Part shown: positions 44,516 through 52,505 of the stretch, in pieces
How the letters are laid out: each line of letters starts with the position of its first letter
How positions within the stretch are numbered: position 1 is the first letter of the stretch
Assembly: GCA_003138355.1 (NCBI GenBank)
Contig: PLFX01000032.1
Span: 1 to 64,000 of the forward strand
Reading direction: 5' to 3'
DNA from: Solirubrobacterales bacterium
GTDB taxonomy: Bacteria > Actinomycetota > Thermoleophilia > Solirubrobacterales > Solirubrobacteraceae
Length of the DNA stretch: 64,000 nt
Notes under the pieces: generated by a model
The model's input: the letters and a program-made list of their open reading frames with translations, nothing else
The model's database searches: none
What the model was told of the DNA's origin: nothing
Position numbers and translations under genes: made by a program

Positions 44516-45772
44516 TTAGTCGCCACCCCGTACGCGAGATGTCTTCGGGGTTAGGTCACGCACCGGCTTGCGCACCTTGGTCTGGTAGACGGCGGTATAG
44601 CCGACGTCGAAGCCGTGACGCGCGGCACGGAGATACAGGCGCCAGATTCGTAGCCGCTCGATCCCGGCGATCCGCTCGGCCTCTTCGAGGTGCCCGTCGA
44701 GGCGGTCGTGCCAGGCGCGAAGCGTGTCCGCGTAGTCGCGCATGAAGCCTTCGATGTGCTCCGTGTAGAAGTGAGCGCGCTCGAACGCGAGCTGCGTGCG
44801 GGAGAGCAACAGCGGGTGGCCGTCGGGAAAGACGTAGCGCATCGTGAACTTGTCGGCTGTCGGGTCCTCCTCGGGGCGCATCAGGCTGATCGCATGATTG
44901 AGAACGACGCCGCCCGGCTTGACCATGCGATAAAGCGTTCGCGCGTAGACGTCGATCTGCGACTCGCCAACGTGCTCGGCCATCCCGATCGAGGCGATCG
45001 CGTCGAACGGTTCGTCGCCCAACTCGCGGTAATCGGCGATCCGGATCTCGACGCGGTCCTCGAGACCGGCAGCGGCGACGCGCTCGCGCGCCAGCTCGGC
45101 CTGCGAGGGCGACAGCGTGATGCCGGTGACGCTGACGCCGTGCTCGCGCGCCGCATGAATCGCGAAGCTACCCCAGCCGCAGCCGACGTCAAGTACGCGC
45201 TGGCCGGGCTCGAGCTCGAGCTTCTGAGCGATCAGCTCGAGCTTCGTCCTTTGCGCCTCCTCGAGCGTCCTCGCCCCGCGCGAGAAGATCGCGCAGCTGT
45301 AGGTCATCGACTCGTCGAGAAACAGCGCGAAGAACTCGTTGCCGACGTCGTAGTGGTAGCGCACGGCTGCAGCGTCGCGCGCCGGACTGTGGCGCTCGCC
45401 TTTAAGGATCAGCTCGCTGCGTGGACGGCGCGGGATCCCGGCAGGGATTGCGGCGAGGACCAGCGTGGCAAGCAGTCGCGCCTTGTCCTTCCCCGTAAGC
45501 GCCGGTGGTTGCCAGTCGTCGACGACGATGAACGCGGCATCGAGGTCATCGCACTCCAGCGAGCCTTCGACGTAGGCGCGGCCGAGGCCAAAGACGCCGG
45601 GAGCGCGCAGCGCGTGCGCGAGCGCCGAGGCGCGCTTCACGTAGAAAGTCGGCGATCCCGGCTCGGTCGCCGCAAGCTTGCTCCCGTCCCAGAGCTCGAG
45701 CGCGAACGGGCGCTGCGGAAAGACGCGGGCAAGCTCCCGGCATAACGGTGCACAAACTCGCACGAGTGCCAC
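44516..45772 (-). CDS. cfa: cyclopropane-fatty-acyl-phospholipid synthase family protein
   Basis: 418 residues. SAM-dependent enzyme that adds a methylene group across double bonds of membrane lipid acyl chains. N-terminal lipid-binding region, then HYDVGNEFFALFLDESMTYSCAIF, SAM motif VLDVGCGWGSFAIHAA, ITLSPSQAELARER, SIGMAEHVG, and C-terminal RAWHDRLDGH with LYLRAARHGFDVGY. The GTG at 45772 is six bases after TAGGCT (45784-45779). It is divergent from the amidase gene, whose candidate -10 lies 41 bases away. Confidence 0.9.
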   Translation of the reverse strand: MALVRVCAPLCRELARVFPQRPFALELWDGSKLAATEPGSPTFYVKRASALAHALRAPGVFGLGRAYVEGSLECDDLDAAFIVVDDWQPPALTGKDKARLLATLVLAAIPAGIPRRPRSELILKGERHSPARDAAAVRYHYDVGNEFFALFLDESMTYSCAIFSRGARTLEEAQRTKLELIAQKLELEPGQRVLDVGCGWGSFAIHAAREHGVSVTGITLSPSQAELARERVAAAGLEDRVEIRIADYRELGDEPFDAIASIGMAEHVGESQIDVYARTLYRMVKPGGVVLNHAISLMRPEEDPTADKFTMRYVFPDGHPLLLSRTQLAFERAHFYTEHIEGFMRDYADTLRAWHDRLDGHLEEAERIAGIERLRIWRLYLRAARHGFDVGYTAVYQTKVRKPVRDLTPKTSRVRGGD

Positions 45773-45825
45773 AGACGAAGCCTATTGCCGGCGAGCCCCG
45801 CCGTCCCAGCCGAGCGAGCGTGGCT

Positions 45826-45831
45826 TAAGCT
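45826..45831 (+). promoter_or_regulatory. candidate leaderless -10 of the amidase gene
   Basis: TAAGCT five bases before an ATC codon that opens the signal-peptide reading frame. The in-frame TGA at 45831-45833 lies between the hexamer and that codon, so coding cannot extend further upstream. Confidence 0.4.
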
Positions 45832-45836
45832 GAGCC

Positions 45837-46583
45837 ATCGCTCGCGGCCGCTCTTCACTTGCAGCTCTGGCCGTCCTTCTGATCGCCGCCGCGCTCGGCG
45901 CGCTCGCGGCCGAGGGAGCACCGGCGCGCGCCCCGGCAGACGCCGCCGGTGCTACCGGCGCGACGGCGGCGACCGGTGCGACGCCCACGCTCCTGCCGCT
46001 TCTGGGACCGCCGAAAATCGTCAAGGACTTCATTCCGTTCGGCGCCGAGCGCAAGGCTCAGATGCGCGCCTACGCCGAGCTGCACTACGGCATTCGGAGC
46101 TACCACATCGTCGGCCCGCATCTGGTGATCTGGCATTTCACCGCGACGACGACGTTTTCGAGTGTGTGGAACACGTTTGCCGACGACCTGCCCGACGTTC
46201 AGTACCACGTGCTGCCCCAGGTATGCGCACACTTCGTGATCGACACCAGCGGGACGATCTACCAGCTCGTGCCGCTTGACCTCATGTGTCGCCAGGTCGT
46301 CGGCCTCGACTACACGGCGATTGGCATCGAGAACGTCGGCATGTCCGATCAGCAAGTCATCGGTGACTCGGCGCAATATCACGCCGCACTCGAGTTGACG
46401 CGCTGGCTGCGCTGCCGCTATGACCTCCCGGTCCGCAACGTCATCGGGCACAACGAAAGCCTCTCGAGCCCCTACTACATCGAGCACGTCGCCTCGTGGC
46501 GCGGCCAGACGCACGAGGACTTCAACCACCACGACATGAACATCGTCCGCGCCGCCGTCGCCAAGCTCGCCTGCCGCGCCTGA
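45837..46583 (+). CDS. secreted N-acetylmuramoyl-L-alanine amidase (Amidase_2), likely non-canonical start
   Basis: Zinc amidase cleaving the lactyl amide of peptidoglycan. Zn ligands and core: LVIWHFTATTTFSSVWN (first His), QYHVLPQVCAHFVIDTSGTIYQLV, AIGIENVG, NVIGHNES and HEDFNHHDM. The first ATG in frame (46062) gives a domain without export signal. The frame upstream, however, encodes a classic signal peptide (RSSLAALAVLLIAAALGALAA) and a Thr/Gly/Ala linker, bounded by a TGA at 45831. The only codons between the TGA and the signal peptide are GCC ATC GCT CGC, so translation would begin at ATC 45837, or the base there is wrong. The conservative minimum is 46062-46583. Confidence 0.75.
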   Translation: MARGRSSLAALAVLLIAAALGALAAEGAPARAPADAAGATGATAATGATPTLLPLLGPPKIVKDFIPFGAERKAQMRAYAELHYGIRSYHIVGPHLVIWHFTATTTFSSVWNTFADDLPDVQYHVLPQVCAHFVIDTSGTIYQLVPLDLMCRQVVGLDYTAIGIENVGMSDQQVIGDSAQYHAALELTRWLRCRYDLPVRNVIGHNESLSSPYYIEHVASWRGQTHEDFNHHDMNIVRAAVAKLACRA

Positions 46584-46689
46584 GCGCTGGCGCGCGGCAA
46601 GCTCGGCTCGATCAAGTCGAGGCCGGCGGCATCCTTACCAGCGCGCTGGGTAGATGAGATCACGCAGCCGGCCTCGACCGTCGCGCGCG

Positions 46690-47490
46690 CTAGTACATCA
46701 CCGCGCCGGCGGACACGTTGATGTCCTGGCCGGTGAGGTTGTTCGCCGCGCTGGAGCACAGGAAGAGCGTCGTCTGGACGACGTCGGCTTCGGTGACGGT
46801 GCGCTTGAAGGCGGCCGCCTGGACCATCTCCGCGCGCAGCGCCTCTGGCGGAACACCGCGCGCCTGCGACATCGATGCGAGGACCCGGTTGAGACGAGGG
46901 CCCTCGACCGCCCCCGGGCTGATCACGTTGACACTGATGCCGTGCGGGGCAACCTCGTGGGCGAGCGTTCGCGTGAGTCCGACCACACCGAGCTTGGCGG
47001 CGGCGTACGGGGTGCGGTTGGGTAGCGGCCGCTTGCCGGTGACCGAGCCGATCGTGACGATCTTGCCGTGCTCGGCGCGCTCGAGGTAGGGGAGCGCCGC
47101 CTTGCACGCCAGGAACACGCCCGTGAGATTGACGGCGATGGTCTCGTTCCACTCCTGCGGGGTGACATCGACCAAGGCCGCCGTTGGCCCCGGGGTGCCG
47201 GCATTGTTGACGAGCATGTCAATGACGCCGCGCGAGCCGGCCGCGAGCGCCATCAGCTCATTGAGGTGGGCGAGGTCGGTGACGTCGCCGACACGGTAGG
47301 CGGCCTCGCCGCCGTCGGCCTCGATCTGCGCGCAGACGCCGTCGAGGGTCTTCGCGCGGCGGCCGCTGAGGAAGACGCTCGCTCCCTTCGCTGCGAGGCC
47401 CTTAGCAATCGCCGCGCCAATTCCCTGCCCGGCACCTGTCACGACCGCAGAGCAGCCGGCGAAGCCGTTCTCGCGGACGATCACGCTCAC
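46690..47490 (-). CDS. short-chain dehydrogenase/reductase (FabG-like)
   Basis: 266 residues. Classical SDR: cofactor motif VVTGAGQGIGAAIA, MLVNNAG, catalytic Ser in KIVTIGSVTG, YAAAKLGVVGLTRTLA with Tyr and Lys, and a conserved ISPGAV. The C-terminal NLTGQDINVSAGAVMY matches SDRs acting on ring ketones or polyols. The substrate is not predictable. Start GTG at 47490 or 47484. It is divergent from the sulfide-quinone-reductase-like gene with a 141-base gap holding no other feature. Confidence 0.88.
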   Translation of the reverse strand: MSVIVRENGFAGCSAVVTGAGQGIGAAIAKGLAAKGASVFLSGRRAKTLDGVCAQIEADGGEAAYRVGDVTDLAHLNELMALAAGSRGVIDMLVNNAGTPGPTAALVDVTPQEWNETIAVNLTGVFLACKAALPYLERAEHGKIVTIGSVTGKRPLPNRTPYAAAKLGVVGLTRTLAHEVAPHGISVNVISPGAVEGPRLNRVLASMSQARGVPPEALRAEMVQAAAFKRTVTEADVVQTTLFLCSSAANNLTGQDINVSAGAVMY

Positions 47491-47631
47491 GAGCGCGCGG
47501 CGGTTGTGAATCTCGTGGTCACCGATCGAATCAAGGATCACGCCGCCTGCGCCGAGCAGGCGCCGAGCCCGAGCGTAGCGAATGCGCTGCCTTCGCGGGG
47601 CGGGTGGCCACGAGCGGATAAGGTCCCGGCG

Positions 47632-48639
47632 GTGCGTGTTCTCGTGCTGGGGGCGGGGTTCGGGGGGCTGGAGCTGACGACGAGGCTCGCGGATGAGTTC
47701 GACGGCCGCGTGGAAGTGACGCTGATCGATCAGAGCGACGCGTTCGTGTTCGGCTTCTCGAAGCTCGACGTGATGTTCGGGCGCACGGTGCGAGAGGCGG
47801 TGCGCCACGATTACCGCGACATCGTCAAGCCTGGCGTGAGGTTCGTCCAGGCAAGCGTCCAATCGATCGATCCGGCTGCCAGGCGCGTTGAGACCGATGC
47901 GGGGGCGTTCGAGTGCGACGTCCTCGTGGTCGCACTCGGCGCCGACCTCGACGTTGCAGCGACACCCGGCCTTGCGGAGACCGGGCACGATTTCTATAGC
48001 GTCGAGAGCGCGTTTGCGACCCGCGACGTGCTCGCAGCCTTCGATGGCGGCCGCGTGATCGTCGGCGTCCTCTCGACACCGTTCAAGTGCCCACCGGCGC
48101 CCAGCGAGACGGCACTCCTGCTACACGATCACCTGGTCCGGCGCGGACTCCGTGAACGCTCCGAGATTTCCCTCGTCATGGATTTCGGGCGGCCGATCCC
48201 ACCGTCCCCGGAGGCATCGACGCTGCTGGAGGGCGCGTTCGCCGAGCGCGAGATCGCCTGGCACCCGCGCAGAGAGGTCTGCCAGCTCGATCCGTCACGG
48301 AAGGTCGCGACGCTCCGTGACGGCGGCGAGATGCCATTCGACCTGTTTCTCGCAGTGCCAGTCCATCGCGCACCCGCCGTCGTGCTCGAATCGGGTATGA
48401 CGGAGAACGGCTGGATACCAGTCAATCCGCTGACGCTCGAGACGCGGTTCGACGGCGTGTACGCCATCGGCGACGTTGCCGCGGTCGGCACACCACGCGC
48501 CGGCGTGTTTGCCGAAGGCCAGGCCGCCGTTGCCGCCGAGCACATCGCTGCGCCCTCAACGGCAGAACAAGCGATGCGCAGTACGGTGGGCGCGGCGTCT
48601 GCTACCTCGAGATGGGCGCTGGTCAGATCGCGCTCGTAG
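47632..48639 (+). CDS. FAD/NAD-dependent oxidoreductase, sulfide:quinone reductase-like, C-terminus frameshifted
   Basis: 335 residues in the in-frame version. FAD motif LVLGAGFGGLE at the N-terminus (GTG 47632, with TAAGGT seven bases upstream). VVALGADLDVAATPGL and GVLSTPFKCPPAPSETALLL follow; the KCPPAP segment with its Cys is typical of SQR/flavocytochrome c homologues. YAIGDVAAVG is the second FAD contact. After HIAA (about 48552) the frame reads an unrelated Ser/Thr-rich tail, while a shifted frame carries the normal C-terminus to 48773. One missing base near 48553-48555 explains this. It may use sulfide, another donor or quinone; it is divergent from the SDR gene. Confidence 0.82.
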   Translation: MRVLVLGAGFGGLELTTRLADEFDGRVEVTLIDQSDAFVFGFSKLDVMFGRTVREAVRHDYRDIVKPGVRFVQASVQSIDPAARRVETDAGAFECDVLVVALGADLDVAATPGLAETGHDFYSVESAFATRDVLAAFDGGRVIVGVLSTPFKCPPAPSETALLLHDHLVRRGLRERSEISLVMDFGRPIPPSPEASTLLEGAFAEREIAWHPRREVCQLDPSRKVATLRDGGEMPFDLFLAVPVHRAPAVVLESGMTENGWIPVNPLTLETRFDGVYAIGDVAAVGTPRAGVFAEGQAAVAAEHIAAPSTAEQAMRSTVGAASATSRWALVRSRS

Positions 48640-48773
48640 ACGTCACCTTCTTTGGCGACGAGCGCATCGGCAAGCTGGTCGGGCCGTCCGCCTCGTACAT
48701 GGCGGACAAGGCCGAGTTCGGTTCCAGCCGGATCAAGCGCTGGTTCGGTCGCGACTGGAACTCGCCTCCTTAA
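48555..48773 (+). other. displaced C-terminal reading frame of the SQR-like protein
   Basis: In this frame the sequence reads LNGRTSDAQYGGRGVCYLEM, then GAGQIALVDVTFFGDERIG and a basic end RIKRWFGRDW, stopping at TAA 48771. GVCYLEMG...VDVTFF resembles the usual SQR C-terminal domain, so a single-base deletion is likely. A true frameshifted gene, programmed frameshift or sequencing error are all possible. Confidence 0.7.
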
Positions 48774-48811
48774 TCGAGCCTCCGGCAGGCTCGCTACGAT
48801 CGACCGCCGCG

Positions 48812-49591
48812 ATGCACGAAACCACCCCGACCGTCTATCTGATCGCGCGCACGGCGGTTGATAGCGCTGCGATTCGCGCGTACCTCGAGGACGTCGGGGG
48901 CGCGAGCTGGCTCGAGCGGATCCTGGAGGACGAGCCGAAGGATGCGGAGCTACTCGTCGAGTTCGCGGGGCGTGCCTGCTATCGCAGCTGGGAGCCGGGC
49001 CTCAACGCCAACGTGACGCGGGTTCGCACGGATCGCGCCGCCTACCTCGAGAACATCCTGCGCAGCGCGCACGGGAGCGTGCTCGAGCACGCGAGCTACA
49101 GCTTCGCGCTGCGCAACGTCTCGCGCACCTTCACCCACGAGCTCGTGCGCCATCGGGCGGGCTCGGCCTTCAGCCAGGAGAGTCTGCGCTACGTGCGCCT
49201 GACGGACATCGGCTTCCGCGTGCCGCCGGCGCTCGAGCCGATGCGCGAGCGCGTGCTCGCGATCGTCGAACAGCTCGAGGAGTTCCAGCGCAAAGCCGCG
49301 CAGGCGCTGGCACTCGACGACGAGGGCGTTCCCTTCCACGTGAAGAAGGAGGCAACCTCAGCGATGCGCCGCCTAGCCCCGATCGGGCTTTCGACGGACA
49401 TCATCTGGACCGCGAACGTGCGCACGCTGCGCCACGTGATCGAGATGCGGACCGACCCCGGAGCCGAGGAGGAGCTGCGGCTTGTGTTCGACGAGATCGC
49501 GCAGATCATGCGGCGCGAGGCACCGCTGCTGTTCCAGGACTACGAGCGGCACGAGGACGGCAGCTGGGTGCCGACCTACCGAAAGGTGTAG
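48812..49591 (+). CDS. thyX: flavin-dependent thymidylate synthase
   Basis: 259 residues. Makes dTMP from dUMP using FAD and methylene-tetrahydrofolate. The ThyX motif RHRAGSAFSQESLR (residues 113-126) is present, with GSVLEHASYSFALRNVSR before it and ARRxAP-like AMRRLAPIGLSTDIIWTANVR after it. TACGAT lies 11 bases before the ATG. Follows the SQR-like gene by 38 bases. Confidence 0.96.
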   Translation: MHETTPTVYLIARTAVDSAAIRAYLEDVGGASWLERILEDEPKDAELLVEFAGRACYRSWEPGLNANVTRVRTDRAAYLENILRSAHGSVLEHASYSFALRNVSRTFTHELVRHRAGSAFSQESLRYVRLTDIGFRVPPALEPMRERVLAIVEQLEEFQRKAAQALALDDEGVPFHVKKEATSAMRRLAPIGLSTDIIWTANVRTLRHVIEMRTDPGAEEELRLVFDEIAQIMRREAPLLFQDYERHEDGSWVPTYRKV

Positions 49592-49631
49592 TCGTCCCGA
49601 CACCGGGCGCGAGCGCGCCCCAAGCAAGGAG

Positions 49632-49663
49632 GCTGCCGGGGGACCGCTCGGTCCCCCGGCAGC
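49632..49663. terminator. strong hairpin between thyX and acs
   Basis: 14-base perfect stem GCTGCCGGGGGACC at 49632-49645 with its complement at 49650-49663 and a GCTC loop, placed between convergent thyX and acs. No T run, but the stability and position fit a bidirectional terminator. Confidence 0.7.
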
Positions 49664-49667
49664 GCAG

Positions 49668-51665
49668 CTAATCCTCTTCGGGTGCGGTCGCGATCGCCTG
49701 GCCGAGCATGTCGACCACGGCGGGGTCGCGCAGGGTGGTCACGTCACCGAGCGCGCGGCCCTCGGCGATGTCGCGTAGGAGGCGGCGCATGATCTTGCCT
49801 GAGCGTGTCTTCGGCAGGTCGTTCGACCAGATGATGCGCTTGGGTCGCGCGAACTTGCCGATGTGGGCCGCGACCGTCTCGCGGATCGCCTCCTCGATCT
49901 CGGTGGTGCCCTCGATCGTGCCCTGGAGCGTGACGAAGGCGCAGATCGCCTGACCGGTCAGCTCGTCCGACTGGCCAATCACGGCGGCCTCTGCGACTGA
50001 CTCGTGGGCGACGATCGCCGACTCGACCTCAGCGGTCGAGAGGCGGTGGCCGGACACGTTGACGACGTCGTCGATCCGGCCAATTACCCAGATGTAGCCG
50101 TCCTTGTCGCGGCGCGCGGCGTCGCCGACGAGGTAGGTCGTGTTGCCGAAGCGCTTGAAGTACGTCTCAACGAAGCGCTCGTCGTCGCGATAGAGGGTGC
50201 GGAGCATCGCCGGCCACGGCCGTTTGAGGACGAGCAGGCCCTGCCCCTCCTTGATGGTCTTGCCCTCGTGCTCGTCGACGACGTCGGCGAGGACCCCCGG
50301 GAACGGCGTCGTCGCCGAGCCCGGCTTCGTCTCGGTGATGCCCGGGAGCGGCGTGATCATGATCTGGCCGGTCTCGGTCTGCCACCACGTGTCGACGATC
50401 GGGCAGCGCTCGGCGCCGATGATCTTGTGGTACCAGAGCCACGCCTTCGGGTTGATCGGCTCGCCGACGGTGCCGAGCAGCCGCAGCGAGCTCAGGTCGA
50501 ACTTGCGCGGGTACTCGGCGCCCCACTTGATGCAGGCGCGGATCGCGGTCGGCGCGGTATAGAAGATCGTCACGCCGTAGCGCTGGATGATCTCCCACCA
50601 GATGCCCTTGTGCGGGTAGTCGGGGGCGCCTTCGTACATCACGCCCGTGGCCCCGTTGGCGAGCGGTCCGTAGACGATGTAGGAGTGGCCCGTGACCCAG
50701 CCGACATCGGCGGCGCACCAGAAGACGTCCTCGTCCGGATGGAGGTCGAAGACGTAGCGGTGCGTGGCGGTCACGCCGGTCAGGTAGCCGCCCGAGGTGT
50801 GCAGGATGCCCTTCGGCTTCGCCGTCGAGCCGCTCGTGTAGAGGATGTAGAGCGGGTCCTCAGCGTCCATCGGCTCAGCCGGGCATTTGGCGTCGGCCGC
50901 CGCCACGATCTCGTGGTACCAGACGTCGCGGCCCGAGCGCATCTCGCACGGCGTGCCATGCGCGGCGATCACGATGATGTGCTCGAGCGACTCGAGATCC
51001 CCGACCACTAGATCAACCGCCTGCTTGATCGGTGTGATGGTGCCCTTGCGTGAGGCGCCATCGACGGTGATCAACACCTTCGCTTCGGCGAACTCCATCC
51101 GCTCGCGGACCGCCTCCGGCGCGAAGCCGCCGAAGACGACGTTGTGCGGCGCCCCGATGCGCGCGCATGCGAGCATCGCGACAGCGACTTCCGGGATCAT
51201 CGGCAGGTATATGCCGACAACGTCGCCCTTCTTGATCCCGAGGTCCTTGAGCGCATTGGCGAAGCGCTCGACGTCGGCGAGGAGGTCGGCGTAGGTGAGC
51301 TTGCGCTCCGAGCCGTCCTCGCCGAGCCAGTTGAGCGCGACGCGATCCCCGCGCCCCGCCTCGACATGGCGATCCAGACAGTTGTACGAGACGTTCAGCT
51401 GCCCGCCGACGAACCACTTGTAGAAGGGCGGGTTCGAGTCGTCGAGAACCTTGTCCCACTTCTTGAACCAGTGGAGCTCTTCGGCCTGTTTGGCCCACCA
51501 GCCCTGCCAGTCCTGCTCGGCTTCCTCATAGACCTTCGGATCGCTGAGTAGCGCCCGCTTGCGGAAGCCCTCAGGCGGCGGAAAGCGCTCGACGTCCAGC
51601 AGCGACGAGAGCTCGCGCTCGAGCTCCACGTCGTGTGTGTCCAACTCGGTCGGCTCAGTTGCCAT
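49668..51665 (-). CDS. acs: acetyl-CoA synthetase
   Basis: 665 residues, full length. Converts acetate, ATP and CoA to acetyl-CoA. Motifs: YTSGSTAKPKGILHT phosphate loop, DTWWQTETGQI, YLVGDAARRDKDGYIWVIGR, and PKTRSGKIMRR with the acetylation-regulated Lys624. It lies downstream of an AceTr acetate transporter gene on the same strand, across an 86-base gap containing a 12-base hairpin, so the two probably form an acetate-assimilation unit. Shine-Dalgarno GGAG precedes the ATG. Confidence 0.97.
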   Translation of the reverse strand: MATEPTELDTHDVELERELSSLLDVERFPPPEGFRKRALLSDPKVYEEAEQDWQGWWAKQAEELHWFKKWDKVLDDSNPPFYKWFVGGQLNVSYNCLDRHVEAGRGDRVALNWLGEDGSERKLTYADLLADVERFANALKDLGIKKGDVVGIYLPMIPEVAVAMLACARIGAPHNVVFGGFAPEAVRERMEFAEAKVLITVDGASRKGTITPIKQAVDLVVGDLESLEHIIVIAAHGTPCEMRSGRDVWYHEIVAAADAKCPAEPMDAEDPLYILYTSGSTAKPKGILHTSGGYLTGVTATHRYVFDLHPDEDVFWCAADVGWVTGHSYIVYGPLANGATGVMYEGAPDYPHKGIWWEIIQRYGVTIFYTAPTAIRACIKWGAEYPRKFDLSSLRLLGTVGEPINPKAWLWYHKIIGAERCPIVDTWWQTETGQIMITPLPGITETKPGSATTPFPGVLADVVDEHEGKTIKEGQGLLVLKRPWPAMLRTLYRDDERFVETYFKRFGNTTYLVGDAARRDKDGYIWVIGRIDDVVNVSGHRLSTAEVESAIVAHESVAEAAVIGQSDELTGQAICAFVTLQGTIEGTTEIEEAIRETVAAHIGKFARPKRIIWSNDLPKTRSGKIMRRLLRDIAEGRALGDVTTLRDPAVVDMLGQAIATAPEED

Positions 51666-51700
51666 GCTCCACTCACCTCTCTTGTTCGGGGCCGGCCCGG

Positions 51701-51729
51701 CTGGCGGCGCCCCGTCCGGGCGCCGCCAG
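51701..51729. terminator. hairpin between the acetate transporter gene and acs
   Basis: Stem CTGGCGGCGCCC (51701-51712) pairs perfectly with 51718-51729 around a CGTCC loop, between two co-directional genes. It may attenuate or stabilise the message rather than end it. Confidence 0.45.
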
Positions 51730-51751
51730 GCCGAGTCGTACTACCTAGTGT

Positions 51752-52348
51752 TTACCGCTTGAAGGCGAAGAGCGGCACTACTTCCTTGCCGAACGTGCTG
51801 TTCACGACAGCGCCGAACGAGGCGTACCAGGCAGCCGCAGCGGTCGCGAGACCGAGGAAGCCGCCGATCGTGTGCATCGTGTCATGGCCGCTCAGCGGCA
51901 GGTTGTTCTGCCCGATGGCGAGGAAGATGAACGTCGCCGTCAGCAGCACGAAGACCAGCAGCACCGACCCGCTGACGCGCAGGGCGGCCACGCTCATGTA
52001 CGCGGTGAAGATCGCCCACGCCCAGAAGTACAGGGAGATCCCGTGGTCCGCGTTTGCGAGGCCACCGGCGTTGAACGTCAACAACAGCCAGGTAGCAATC
52101 CAGAACGCACCGTACGAGGTGAAAGCCACAGCTCCGAACGTGTTGCCGGTCTTGAACTCCCACATTCCGGCCAGAAGCTGCGCAAAGCCGCCGTAGGCGA
52201 GCGCGAGGCCGAGCACCACGCCCGTGTCGCCGGGGCTAACCAGGTTGGCATTGACCATCGACAGGACGAACGTCGTCATCGCGAATCCCGCAAGGCCCAA
52301 CGGCGCGGGGTTCGCGATCTTGGGCCCTGACGAGCCTGATCCTTCCAT
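51752..52348 (-). CDS. acetate transporter, AceTr (GPR1/FUN34/SatP) family
   Basis: 198 residues, six predicted helices. The family signature NPAPLGL appears at the N-terminus, followed by FAMTTFVLSMVNA and the GGFAQLLAGMWEFKTGNTFGA segment. It takes up acetate or succinate with protons; the acetyl-CoA synthetase gene follows. The ATG at 52348 has a good Shine-Dalgarno AGGAG; an upstream ATG at 52372 is less likely. Confidence 0.93.
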   Translation of the reverse strand: MEGSGSSGPKIANPAPLGLAGFAMTTFVLSMVNANLVSPGDTGVVLGLALAYGGFAQLLAGMWEFKTGNTFGAVAFTSYGAFWIATWLLLTFNAGGLANADHGISLYFWAWAIFTAYMSVAALRVSGSVLLVFVLLTATFIFLAIGQNNLPLSGHDTMHTIGGFLGLATAAAAWYASFGAVVNSTFGKEVVPLFAFKR

Positions 52349-52435
52349 TTGTGCTCCTCTCCTTAGTCGCATGGTGGATCATGCGACCCTCGGTTTTCGC
52401 GGGTTCGGGGGAACCTGCGAGGGTAAACCGCGAGG

Positions 52436-52466
52436 AGCATAACCCGCCCGCGAGCGGCTCAAGCAA
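52436..52466 (-). promoter_or_regulatory. candidate promoter of the acetate transporter-acs unit
   Basis: On the minus strand TTGCTT (52466-52461) and TATGCT (52441-52436) are spaced by 19 bases, with an A/T tract upstream (52467-52475) that could act as an UP element. About 88 bases of leader precede the ATG. Confidence 0.4.
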
Positions 52467-52505
52467 ATTTTTTTTAGGCTGCCTTGAGCTTTGCAGCCCG
52501 GCCGC

